A stretch of 25,468 bases of DNA from JBBKWJ01 sp037968895. GTDB taxonomy: Bacteria; Actinomycetota; Acidimicrobiia; Acidimicrobiales; SZUA-35. Positions 15,552 to 23,230 of the stretch are shown piece by piece. A program made the position numbers and the translations under genes. The notes beneath the pieces are model-generated. The model was not told the origin of the DNA, searched no databases, and saw only the letters and a list, made by a program, of their open reading frames with translations. Where the stretch lies: positions 1-25,468 of the forward strand of contig JBBKWJ010000166.1 in the NCBI GenBank assembly GCA_037968895.1, in the 5' to 3' direction. Each line of letters starts with the position of its first letter. The stretch's first letter is position 1.

Positions 15552-18371
15552 GTGACTGAACTTAACAAATACCCTCCGTTTGAAAAGTGGCACGATTGGA
15601 CCGAGCTCGACGCGAAATCGTGGCCGACCAAGGTCGAGAAGAACTACACAATCGTCCCAACGACCTGTTTCAACTGCGAAGCAGCCTGCGGCCTTGTCGC
15701 CTACTTCGACAAAGAGACCGACGAGATCGTCAAGTTCGAGGGCAACCCCGAGCATCCGGCGAGTCGTGGTCGCAACTGCGCCAAGGGGCCAGCCACCCTC
15801 AACCAGGTATACGACCCTGAGCGGGTGCTGTATCCAATGCGCCGAGTCGGCGAGCGTGGCTCGGGCCAGTGGGAGCGAATCTCGTGGGACACTGCGCTCG
15901 ACGAGATCGGCACCCGCATTCGGACTGCCCTCAAAGAGGAGCGGCGCAACGAGGTCATGTACCACGTTGGTCGGCCTGGCGAAGACGGCTACGCCGAGCG
16001 AGTGCTCCAGTGCTGGGGTGTCGACGGCCACAACTCGCACACCAATATCTGTAGCTCCAATGCCCGTATCGGCTACCAATCATGGATGGGACACGACCGT
16101 CCCTCGTCCGACTTCGCCAATGCTGAAGTCATCTTCTTGATCTCGGCTCACCTTGAAGCCGGCCATTACTTCAATCCACATGCACAGCGCATCATGGAGG
16201 CCCAGGCCAAGGGTGCGACCATCATTTGCGTCGACCCACGCCTCTCGAACACGGGGGCGAAGGCCGATCACTGGCTGCCAGCGTGGCCAGGCACCGAGCC
16301 TTTTCTTCTGCTGACAATCGCTCGCCTTCTCATCGAAGACGGCACGTGGAACAAAGATTTTGTCAAGCGATGGGTCAATTGGAGCACATACCTCGCCGAG
16401 ACTCGTCCCGACCTTCCGCAAGAGTTCGAGTCGATGGAGCAAGCCCTCCTCGAAGAATACGCCGAGTACACCCCTGAAGAAGCCGAACGAATCTGTGGCG
16501 TCTCGGGCGACGAGCTTCGCAAGATTGCGACCATCATCGGCGAGCACCCAACCAAGTTTGCGTCGCACAACTGGCGTGCGGCCGGGGCCGGAAACCTCGG
16601 CGGCTGGCAGGTGGCTCGTTGCCTGTTCTTCCTTAATGTGCTGACCGGTTCGGTCGCCACGAAGGGCGGCACCTCGGGCAACGGGTGGAACAAGTTCAAG
16701 CCAGCGCATCCCGGTGGTCACCCAACGGGTACCGACTGGAACGAGATGAGCTGGCCAAAGGAATACCCGCTGGCCTATCACGAGATGTCGATCCTGCTCC
16801 CTCACTTCCTCAACGAGGGCCGAGGCAAGCTCGACACGTATTTCTCGAGGGTCTACAACCCGATCTGGACCAACCCTGATGGATTCACCTGGCTTGAAGC
16901 ACTGAAAGACGAGAAGAAGGTGGAGTGCCATGTTGCGCTCACACCAACCTGGTCAGAGACCTCATGGTTTGCCGACTACGTCTTGCCGATGGGCGTTGCT
17001 GCTGAGCGCCACGACACGGCAAGTTTCGAGACTCACGCCGGCCGCTGGGTCGGCTTCCGCCAATCGGTGTTCCGCCGTTACGCCGAACTCCAGGGCAAGG
17101 ACGTTGGGCCAGACTCACGGTCTCACGAGTTCAACCCAGGCGAGGTCTGGGAAGAGAACGAGTTCTGGATCGACCTCTCGTGGCGCATCGATCCTGACGG
17201 TTCGATGGGAATCCGCAAGTGGTTTGAGTCGAAAGATCGCCCTGGCCACCCTGTCTCTGTCGACGAGTACTACGGCACTATGTTCGCCGAGTCCGTACCA
17301 GGGCTTGCTGCCGACGCTGAGGCCGCTGGGCAAACCCCGCTCGAATACATGCGCGACCGCGGCGCCTATGCCGTCAAGGGCGACATGTACGAGCCATACG
17401 AGAACACAGTGTCGGATGAGGCAGTCGAAGGCTGCACCAAGGACGCCGCCGGCGTCTATCGCAAACCGGGAACCATCGGAACGTTTGATGGCTCCAGAGA
17501 GTCACTCGAATCGATCAAGCTTGCGCCTCTCGGCGACGGTTCGCCCGGCGTCGACATTGACGGTGAGATTAAGGAGGGGTTCCCTACTCCGTCGAAGAAG
17601 CTCGAGCTCTACTCGTCGACGCTTAAGGATTGGGGTTGGCCCGAGTACGCGACCCCCAAGTGGATCCCGTCGCACGTGCACTGGGAAGACCTCGACATGG
17701 AAGGCAACGAGCGCATTTTGCTGCCGACCTTCCGCATCCCGACTCTGATCCATACCCGTTCAGCCAATTCAAAATGGCTAAACGAGATCAGCCACCGACA
17801 CCCACTTTGGATCCACCCCGAAGATGCCGAGAAGCTTGGCATCGAAGAGTCGGGGCTCGTTCGCATCTCGACCCGAATAGGCCACTTCGTTATTCAGTCA
17901 TGGCGTACTGAGGGCATTCGGCCCGGCGTAGTTGCTGCATCGCACCACATGGGTCGTTGGCGTCTCGAAGAAGACAAAGCACGTTCGTGGGGTGCGGGCA
18001 AAGCCGACATCTCGACGAACGGCACCGAGTGGAAACTGAAGCGGAATCACGGGGCCGAGGCCTACAGCAGCAGCGACCCAGACACCGAGCGCATCTGGTG
18101 GAGCGACACTGGGGTGCATCAGAATCTGACCTTCTCGGTGCAGCCTGATCCCATTTCGGGAATGCAGTGTTGGCATCAACGAGTAAGGGTCACCGCCGCA
18201 GAGCCCAACGATGAGTACGGCGACGTCGTGGTTGACACCGCGAAGTCACGCGAGGCGTACTTGGAGTGGCTGGCGAAGACCCGCCCGGCGCCCGGGCCAG
18301 ACGGTCTTCGTCGCCCGCTTTGGTATGCCAGACCGATGAAACCTCAGTCGTCGGCGTACTTGTTCGAGTAG
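15552..18371 (+). CDS. Molybdopterin oxidoreductase, SoeA/PhsA-like catalytic subunit
   Basis: A 939-residue bis-MGD enzyme of the DMSO-reductase superfamily. The N-terminal [4Fe-4S] motif is Cys39-x2-Cys42-x3-Cys46-x29-Cys76. HTNICSSNAR places Cys167 where polysulfide/thiosulfate reductases and sulfite-oxidising SoeA have the Mo-ligand cysteine. The C-terminal cofactor-binding beta-barrel covers about 720-900. No twin-arginine signal is present, arguing for a cytoplasmic enzyme and against periplasmic Phs/Psr. The GTG start at 15552 has GAGGA 5 nt upstream; a longer in-frame ATG lies inside the preceding gene. With SQR and persulfide dioxygenase downstream, sulfite oxidation to sulfate with electrons to quinone is the best guess. 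Thiosulfate or polysulfide as substrate is not excluded. Confidence 0.88.
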   Translation: MTELNKYPPFEKWHDWTELDAKSWPTKVEKNYTIVPTTCFNCEAACGLVAYFDKETDEIVKFEGNPEHPASRGRNCAKGPATLNQVYDPERVLYPMRRVGERGSGQWERISWDTALDEIGTRIRTALKEERRNEVMYHVGRPGEDGYAERVLQCWGVDGHNSHTNICSSNARIGYQSWMGHDRPSSDFANAEVIFLISAHLEAGHYFNPHAQRIMEAQAKGATIICVDPRLSNTGAKADHWLPAWPGTEPFLLLTIARLLIEDGTWNKDFVKRWVNWSTYLAETRPDLPQEFESMEQALLEEYAEYTPEEAERICGVSGDELRKIATIIGEHPTKFASHNWRAAGAGNLGGWQVARCLFFLNVLTGSVATKGGTSGNGWNKFKPAHPGGHPTGTDWNEMSWPKEYPLAYHEMSILLPHFLNEGRGKLDTYFSRVYNPIWTNPDGFTWLEALKDEKKVECHVALTPTWSETSWFADYVLPMGVAAERHDTASFETHAGRWVGFRQSVFRRYAELQGKDVGPDSRSHEFNPGEVWEENEFWIDLSWRIDPDGSMGIRKWFESKDRPGHPVSVDEYYGTMFAESVPGLAADAEAAGQTPLEYMRDRGAYAVKGDMYEPYENTVSDEAVEGCTKDAAGVYRKPGTIGTFDGSRESLESIKLAPLGDGSPGVDIDGEIKEGFPTPSKKLELYSSTLKDWGWPEYATPKWIPSHVHWEDLDMEGNERILLPTFRIPTLIHTRSANSKWLNEISHRHPLWIHPEDAEKLGIEESGLVRISTRIGHFVIQSWRTEGIRPGVVAASHHMGRWRLEEDKARSWGAGKADISTNGTEWKLKRNHGAEAYSSSDPDTERIWWSDTGVHQNLTFSVQPDPISGMQCWHQRVRVTAAEPNDEYGDVVVDTAKSREAYLEWLAKTRPAPGPDGLRRPLWYARPMKPQSSAYLFE

Positions 18372-18374
18372 CAA

Positions 18375-18401
18375 ACCCCCCGGGGTATACCCCTGGGGGT
18401 A
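18375..18401. promoter_or_regulatory. Tandem C-tract/G-tract palindrome, CsoR/CstR-type operator candidate
   Basis: TACCCC-TG-GGGGTA (18388-18401) is a perfect palindrome. A second, overlapping unit ACCCC-CC-GGGGT lies at 18375-18386, centred 14 bp upstream. Together they form GGGGTATACCCC at 18382-18393. The right unit ends 1 nt before the -35 box of the CstB promoter. The pattern matches operators of the copper-sensing CsoR and persulfide-sensing CstR repressors, which regulate cst genes in Staphylococcus. No such repressor gene lies in this window. Confidence 0.72.
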
Positions 18402-18402
18402 C

Positions 18403-18431
18403 TTGACAAGGACCGTAAATGTCCGTATATT
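18403..18431 (+). promoter_or_regulatory. Strong sigma-70-type promoter of the CstB-like gene
   Basis: A consensus TTGACA (18403-18408), a 17-nt spacer and TATATT (18426-18431). GGACCGTAAATGTCC (18410-18424) fills the spacer, and TGTCCGTATATTCGGA (18420-18435) overlaps the -10, giving two nested inverted repeats. The promoter sets the transcription start near 18438, which excludes the ATG at 18419 as a start from this promoter. Confidence 0.8.
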
Positions 18432-18481
18432 CGGATCTATTGAACGTAAATTTGACCAGACTTAAAGACGGAGATGGCCCA

Positions 18482-19876
18482 ATGACTCCAACCTTCACCC
18501 AGTACTACCTCGACTGCCTGTCCCAGGCCTCGTACCTCATCGGTGACCCAACGACGGGACGAGCGGTGGTGGTTGATCCACGACGAGACGTCGAGGAATA
18601 CGTCACCGATGCCGCAGCCGCCGGGTTGACGATCGAGCTCGTTATCGAGACCCACTTTCACGCCGACTTTCTGAGTGGGCACCTCGAGATGGCCGAGGCG
18701 ACAGGCGCCAAGATCGTCTATTCCTCAGTAGCGAGTACTGAGTTTGATGTCATGCTGGTCGAAGATGGCGAGCGATACTCGCTTGGCGAGGTCGACCTTG
18801 AGTTCTTGCACACGCCAGGCCATACGCCCGAGTCAATGAGCATCGTCGTTCGTGAAACGGCCGACGGCGAGCCGTGGGCTGTCCTCACCGGTGACACGTT
18901 GTTCATCGGCGACGTTGGCCGCCCCGATCTTCTGTCCTCCATCGGATTCACGAAGGACGAACTAGCTGAGAAGCTATACGACAGCCTGCACACCAAGATC
19001 ATGACGCTGCCAGACGCCACGCTCGTTTACCCAGCACATGGTGCGGGTTCGGCGTGCGGCAAGAACCTCTCGACCGAGACGTCGTCGACCATTGGTGAGC
19101 AGAAGGCCACCAACTACGCACTCAACGCACCAGACAAACAGACCTTCATTGATCTGGTTACCGAAGGCCAGCAACCGGCTCCTGGCTATTTCGTCTTCGA
19201 CGCGATCCTCAACCGCAAAGATCGTGAGCTACTAGACGAGAACGAGATGCCGAAGGAGCTCACCTACGACGAAGCCAAAGCGCTTATCGCTGGCGGCGCT
19301 GTTCTCGTCGATGGTCGTGACCCGGAGGAGTTTGGTCACGGTCACCTCGTCGATGCCATCAACGTCGGACTCAACGGCCGCTACGCCGAATTCGCCGGCT
19401 CAATCGTGAAGTCAGATGTCGACATCGTGCTCTTTGTCGATCAGGGCTTCGAGCTGGAGGCGAAGAACCGCCTGGCCCGGATTGGTTTCGATCGGGTAGT
19501 CGGTGTAATCGGATCGCCGTATCAAGTGATGATCGATAACGCAGACGACGTGCAGAAGGGTTCACGCTTGACGGCTATCGACTACGAGAGCCGAAAGATG
19601 GAAATTGACAACATCCAACTCGTAGACGTCCGCAACCCAGGCGAACTCGAAGCCGGAATCATCCCCGGCGCCATCTCGCTTCCTGTCGGCCAGTTCGCCG
19701 ATCGAATGGACGAGCTCGATCCGACTCGTCCGACCGTCGTCTATTGCGCGGGCGGTTACCGCTCCTCGGTAGCGGCAAGCCTGCTTCGCACCAACGGTTT
19801 CGACGACGTGTCTGACATCCTTGGCGGTTACGGGGCATGGGCCGAAGCAACCGGCAACGAAGTAGCCGCTCACTAA
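18482..19876 (+). CDS. CstB-like persulfide dioxygenase-rhodanese fusion
   Basis: A 464-residue three-domain enzyme. Residues 1-235 form an ETHE1-type metallo-beta-lactamase fold with THFHADFLSGH; the Fe(II) ligands by homology are His58, His114 and Asp138. Residues 255-350 form a degenerate rhodanese domain with no cysteine in the catalytic loop (FVDQGFE). Residues 365-460 form an active rhodanese with Cys422 in CAGGYRSS. This is the architecture of staphylococcal CstB, which oxidises low-molecular-weight persulfides and yields thiosulfate or sulfite. The ATG at 18482 has GGAG 8 nt upstream and lies downstream of the promoter, unlike the in-frame ATG at 18419. It is flanked by SoeA-like and SQR genes, matching a role as the middle step of sulfide oxidation. 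Confidence 0.93.
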   Translation: MTPTFTQYYLDCLSQASYLIGDPTTGRAVVVDPRRDVEEYVTDAAAAGLTIELVIETHFHADFLSGHLEMAEATGAKIVYSSVASTEFDVMLVEDGERYSLGEVDLEFLHTPGHTPESMSIVVRETADGEPWAVLTGDTLFIGDVGRPDLLSSIGFTKDELAEKLYDSLHTKIMTLPDATLVYPAHGAGSACGKNLSTETSSTIGEQKATNYALNAPDKQTFIDLVTEGQQPAPGYFVFDAILNRKDRELLDENEMPKELTYDEAKALIAGGAVLVDGRDPEEFGHGHLVDAINVGLNGRYAEFAGSIVKSDVDIVLFVDQGFELEAKNRLARIGFDRVVGVIGSPYQVMIDNADDVQKGSRLTAIDYESRKMEIDNIQLVDVRNPGELEAGIIPGAISLPVGQFADRMDELDPTRPTVVYCAGGYRSSVAASLLRTNGFDDVSDILGGYGAWAEATGNEVAAH

Positions 19877-19898
19877 ACCTTCTGGTTCCCTCCAACCG

Positions 19899-19927
19899 AG
19901 TCCGGCGCACGTTTCGTGTGCCGGACT
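19899..19927 (+). terminator. Hairpin terminator after the CstB-like gene
   Basis: AGTCCGGCGCACG (19899-19911) pairs with CGTGTGCCGGACT (19915-19927) with one G-U pair across a TTT loop. TCGGGGTTTTGGGG follows. It is 22 nt after the stop, so the SQR gene needs its own promoter, which is present just downstream. Confidence 0.75.
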
Positions 19928-19950
19928 TCGGGGTTTTGGGGCCAAGGATG

Positions 19951-19979
19951 TTGACGATGCGTTTGAAAGACCGTACATT
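19951..19979 (+). promoter_or_regulatory. Sigma-70-type promoter of the SQR gene
   Basis: TTGACG (19951-19956), a 17-nt spacer and TACATT (19974-19979). The spacer ends in GAAAGACCG, identical to the sequence at the same place in the promoter at 13898-13926. Confidence 0.75.
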
Positions 19980-20034
19980 CGCTCAATTGGGAACGTGACA
20001 GAGGGCGCGCTCCCGATGCTCATGAAGGGGCACT

Positions 20035-21237
20035 ATGACTACGACCGCACATCACCGCGTTTTGATTGTTGGCGGAGGCGCCGCCGGTATCTCTGTCGCC
20101 GCTCGCTTGATCAAGAAGGGCTACGTCGACGTCGCCATCATTGAGCCGTCAGATAAGCACCACTATCAGCCGCTCTGGACCCTCGTCGGTGGCGGCCATG
20201 TGGAGCGAGAGATCACCGAACGCGACGAAGCCTCCGTGATGCCGAAGAAGGCCATCTGGATCAAAGATGCCGCGTCGGGTTTCGATCCTGACAACAAGAC
20301 GGTGAGCACCGTGAGCGGCGAGACCTATGGGTATGACGCTCTTATCGTGTGTCCCGGCATCCAGCTCGATTGGGATCGCACCCCTGGCCTAAAAAATGGC
20401 GTCGGCAAGAACGGCCTGTCGTCCAACTACACATACGACTTGGCCCCAAAGACATGGGAGTTCATTCAGAACACCAGGAGCGGCACCGCAATCTTTACGA
20501 TGCCGAGCGGCCCAATCAAATGTGCCGGCGCTCCCCAGAAGATCGCCTACCTCGCTTGCGACTACTGGCGGAAGGAGGGCGTGCTCGACGACATCGATGT
20601 CCATCTCGTCCTTCCAACCCCCGGGATGTTCGGGGTCAAGATATTCTCCGACGAGCTTGCGAAAGTGGCAGCCGACTACGGCATCAAGGTGCATTTCGAG
20701 TCCGAGCTTGCATCGGTCGACGGAGCGGCGAAGGTCGCCACGATCAAGTCGCTGAAGGACCCCAAAGACACGTTCGAGATTAAGTACGACGTGATGCATG
20801 CTGTGCCTCATCAGTCGGCTCCAGACTGGGTAAAGAGCAGCCCACTGTCGACCGGCGATGCCAACGGCTATGTCGACATCGACAAGAACACGATGCAACA
20901 CGTGCGGTACCCCGACGTATTCTCGCTTGGCGATGCTGGTTCGTCGCCAAACTCGAAGACGGGGGCTTCGGTGCGGAAGCAGGCACCAGTCGTGGCAGCC
21001 AATGTCGACAAGGTACTCAAGGGTGAATCGCTCGATGCCTCCTATGGCGGGTACGCGTCGTGTCCGCTCACGACTTCGGGCAGCAAGATGCTGCTTGCCG
21101 AGTTCGATTACACGATGGAACATACGCCGAGCATTCCGGTGATCGATCTCACGAAACCCCGAACCGACATGTGGTATCTGAAGAAGAACGGGCTGCCGTT
21201 TCTCTATTGGAACCTCATGTTGAAAGGCAGAGCCTGA
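20035..21237 (+). CDS. sqr: Sulfide:quinone oxidoreductase, type II
   Basis: A 400-residue flavoprotein that oxidises hydrogen sulfide to a persulfide while reducing membrane quinone. The N-terminal FAD motif is VGGGAAGIS (12-20). KCAGAPQKI (162-170) and ASCPLTT (341-347) supply the redox cysteines Cys163 and Cys343, as in mitochondrial and staphylococcal type II SQR; the third cysteine of type I enzymes is absent. The C-terminal KNGLPFLYWNLMLKG segment is amphipathic and fits monotopic membrane attachment. The ATG start has AAGGGG 4 nt upstream. The gene has its own promoter, which shares a motif with the molybdoenzyme operon, and is followed by a GntR regulator. Confidence 0.94.
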   Translation: MTTTAHHRVLIVGGGAAGISVAARLIKKGYVDVAIIEPSDKHHYQPLWTLVGGGHVEREITERDEASVMPKKAIWIKDAASGFDPDNKTVSTVSGETYGYDALIVCPGIQLDWDRTPGLKNGVGKNGLSSNYTYDLAPKTWEFIQNTRSGTAIFTMPSGPIKCAGAPQKIAYLACDYWRKEGVLDDIDVHLVLPTPGMFGVKIFSDELAKVAADYGIKVHFESELASVDGAAKVATIKSLKDPKDTFEIKYDVMHAVPHQSAPDWVKSSPLSTGDANGYVDIDKNTMQHVRYPDVFSLGDAGSSPNSKTGASVRKQAPVVAANVDKVLKGESLDASYGGYASCPLTTSGSKMLLAEFDYTMEHTPSIPVIDLTKPRTDMWYLKKNGLPFLYWNLMLKGRA

Positions 21238-21263
21238 GTTGTTGGCGTGAAGACTGTCGATAG

Positions 21264-21298
21264 TTCGGACAAACATCTATTATGACTGCATGTCCGAA
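21264..21298. promoter_or_regulatory. Leaderless GntR promoter with an 8-bp inverted repeat
   Basis: TTCGGACA (21264-21271) and TGTCCGAA (21291-21298) are perfect inverted repeats separated by 19 nt. TATTAT (21278-21283) lies between them, 6 nt before the ATG at 21290, so transcription probably begins at the start codon, which itself is in the right arm. The half-site TGTCCG also occurs over the CstB promoter -10. Autoregulation by GntR is the simplest reading. Confidence 0.65.
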
Positions 21299-22069
21299 TT
21301 TACGTCAGGAGCCGAGGCTCTCGACCGCAACAGTCCATTGCCTCTGTGGGCCCAGCTAGAAGCAGAACTGCGGCGACGGCTCGAGGTAGGTGAGTTTTCG
21401 CTTCGGTTTCCGACCGACCAAGAGCTGACGACCATCTACGGCGTGAGTCGCCATACCGCCCGTCACGCAGTTGATCGGCTCTATGCCGACGGCATCGTCA
21501 CTCGCGAACGTGGGCGCGGAACCACGGTCAACGAGAGCCATTTCGAACAATCACTCGGCGCGCTCTACAGCCTGTTTCAGATCGTTGAAGACAGCGGCCT
21601 CGAACAGCGGAGCGAGGTGCTCGCTCTAGAGAAGGTCGTCGATGCGCACGCCGCGGCTCAGCTTGATCTGGCACCAAAGGCCCCGCTTGTGCACCTTTCG
21701 CGTATTCGTTTTGCTGGAGACGAGCCGCTTGCCATCGACAATGTGTGGTTGCCGTTCGACATTGCCGGCCCGCTCCTGAAAGCCGACTTCAGCCATACCG
21801 CGCTGTATGAAGAGCTCAGCCGTGTCGCTGGCGTTCGGCCGACTCAAGGGTCTGAACTCATTCGGCCTGTTGTGCCGACAAAGGCCGAGCGTTCGCTGCT
21901 TGGCCTGAAGACCGGCACCGCAGCGTTTTCTCTTGAACGTCGGGGCAGTGACGACAATCGGTTGATTGAATGGCGCGTCACCCTGATTAGGGGCGACCGG
22001 TTCAGCTTCCTCGCCGATTGGAGCGCGGGACAGAAGGCCAGCCTTCGCCTCGCTAGCTCCGAGAACTAA
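21290..22069 (+). CDS. GntR-family (HutC/UTRA) transcriptional regulator
   Basis: A 259-residue regulator. Residues 15-80 form the GntR winged helix (PLWAQLEAELRRRL, PTDQELTTIYGVSRHTARHA, GIVTRERGRGTTV), and 95-245 form a UTRA ligand domain of the chorismate-lyase fold (PLVHLSRIRFAGDEPLAIDNVWLP). The start is fixed by the leaderless promoter. UTRA regulators usually bind small organic or sugar-phosphate ligands; a sulfur-linked ligand would be unusual. It lies 52 nt after SQR in the same direction, and sites like its own inverted repeat occur at the island's promoters, so it is the best in-window candidate for local regulator. Confidence 0.9.
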   Translation: MSEFTSGAEALDRNSPLPLWAQLEAELRRRLEVGEFSLRFPTDQELTTIYGVSRHTARHAVDRLYADGIVTRERGRGTTVNESHFEQSLGALYSLFQIVEDSGLEQRSEVLALEKVVDAHAAAQLDLAPKAPLVHLSRIRFAGDEPLAIDNVWLPFDIAGPLLKADFSHTALYEELSRVAGVRPTQGSELIRPVVPTKAERSLLGLKTGTAAFSLERRGSDDNRLIEWRVTLIRGDRFSFLADWSAGQKASLRLASSEN

Positions 22070-22133
22070 CGAACGCGATCATCGAGGGTCGGCCAAGGCG
22101 CGCCGACTTGCGGAGGGGCCAACGCCGCTCGAC

Positions 22134-22139
22134 TAGGCT
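22134..22139 (+). promoter_or_regulatory. -10 box of a leaderless promoter (lipoprotein)
   Basis: TAGGCT followed by CGGGGA and the ATG at 22146, the same 6-nt geometry as the VOC, DUF1801 and GntR genes. The intervening GGGGA is too close to act as a ribosome site. Confidence 0.5.
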
Positions 22140-22145
22140 CGGGGA

Positions 22146-23186
22146 ATGCGAGGGACTAGAGAGAAGTTGGTTGTTGGCTGTGTCGCGGCCTTGGTGGTTC
22201 TTGCGGCCTGTGGCAGCGCCACGAATGGGGGTGGCGACGGGGGACTGGTGCAGTCGATGCTCGACCGAACTCCCATTCCGGAAGACACATCTGCCTCATC
22301 GGAGTTCTGGGTTCTTGACCTCGCCGCCATTGCCGAGGCCAGCGATGTCGACAGGGTCGGCGATCCGGCATCATGGGCCGTCCCACTTCTGATCGGTGCG
22401 CCAATCCAGGATGGTGGCACTGGCTTCGCTCCCGCGTTTATCGCCCTTACCCAGGACGCAATCGGCTTTCACGACGAATGGAGCGACGAAACCGGCTTTT
22501 CGCTCAATGACATTGACCAGATCGCGGAGATGCGCTCCGATATCGAGCGCTTCGATACAGTCGTGGGACCATCTGACTGGGCCCAAGATGCCCCAGAGAT
22601 CGCAAGTGGAGTCAGAACCATCGGTACGGGCGACGACTACGAACATGACCTCGGAAGCAGATCAACGCTCCGCATGTTGGGGCGCCCACTGAGGGTCGCG
22701 GCCTCTGATGGTGTGCTCGCCGCATCACTGTCGAGCTCGGCGATCGAAGTGTGGCTATCGGGCAATGCCAGTGTTCTCGGTGACGATCAGCGATACGCCG
22801 CGGCGGCAGCGGAGCTTGACCGAGCGGGCGTCGTGTCCGCTGTGATTTTCGACTACGACTTCAGAGGAGCGGATGGCGTTGTCGATGTCTCATTCGGGGT
22901 GATCGGCATTGGCCAGGCGCTTCGCGCCGGAGCGGCAACCGAGATAGTCGTTTATGTCTTCGCCGACGACAACGATGCGTCGGCCGCAGCCGACGACTTG
23001 GCCGCTGGCTGGACGAGTGGGAGCTTGATCTCCAACCCTGAGCTCCAATACAGCGACCGATACAGTTCTGTAGATGTGACGACATCAGGAAGGACCGTGG
23101 TCGTGACCTTGGAGGTGCCAGCTGACGGCATCGCCGGCGCGGTCTCTTTCCTCTTCCAAAGGGAGCCGGTGTTTTCCTATCGCTGA
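22146..23186 (+). CDS. Predicted lipoprotein of unknown function
   Basis: A 346-residue protein with a lipoprotein signal: basic MRGTREK, a hydrophobic stretch and a lipobox LAAC ending at Cys22, followed by a Gly-rich spacer. The mature part is acidic and rich in Ala, Asp and Ser, with no family I recognise. Repeated segments such as PASWAVPLLIGAP, FSLNDIDQIAEMRSDI and VVYVFADDNDASAAADDLAAGW suggest a mixed alpha/beta extracytoplasmic domain. Its gene is separate from GntR by 76 nt and carries its own leaderless promoter. It ends 44 nt before the convergent dehydratase-like gene. Confidence 0.78.
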   Translation: MRGTREKLVVGCVAALVVLAACGSATNGGGDGGLVQSMLDRTPIPEDTSASSEFWVLDLAAIAEASDVDRVGDPASWAVPLLIGAPIQDGGTGFAPAFIALTQDAIGFHDEWSDETGFSLNDIDQIAEMRSDIERFDTVVGPSDWAQDAPEIASGVRTIGTGDDYEHDLGSRSTLRMLGRPLRVAASDGVLAASLSSSAIEVWLSGNASVLGDDQRYAAAAAELDRAGVVSAVIFDYDFRGADGVVDVSFGVIGIGQALRAGAATEIVVYVFADDNDASAAADDLAAGWTSGSLISNPELQYSDRYSSVDVTTSGRTVVVTLEVPADGIAGAVSFLFQREPVFSYR

Positions 23187-23230
23187 GTGAGGCGGAAATC
23201 CATTGAGGGTCAAGGGCCGTCGACTTGGGG

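Noticed and set aside
16080..16931. 283-residue open frame on the minus strand
   Set aside because: It is antisense to the molybdoenzyme, whose cofactor motifs are intact; the composition is that of a GC-rich shadow frame.
18375..18400. C-tract/G-tract hairpin as a terminator after the molybdoenzyme gene
   Set aside because: No T-run follows; instead a consensus -35 box starts 3 nt later and the core is a perfect palindrome, so an operator fits better.
18419..18481. Upstream in-frame ATG start for the CstB-like gene
   Set aside because: It lies upstream of the -10 box and of the predicted transcription start, while the ATG at 18482 has a well-placed GGAG and starts at the conserved domain.
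20389..21276. 295-residue minus-strand open frame antisense to SQR
   Set aside because: SQR motifs on the plus strand are complete, and the antisense product shows no recognisable domain.
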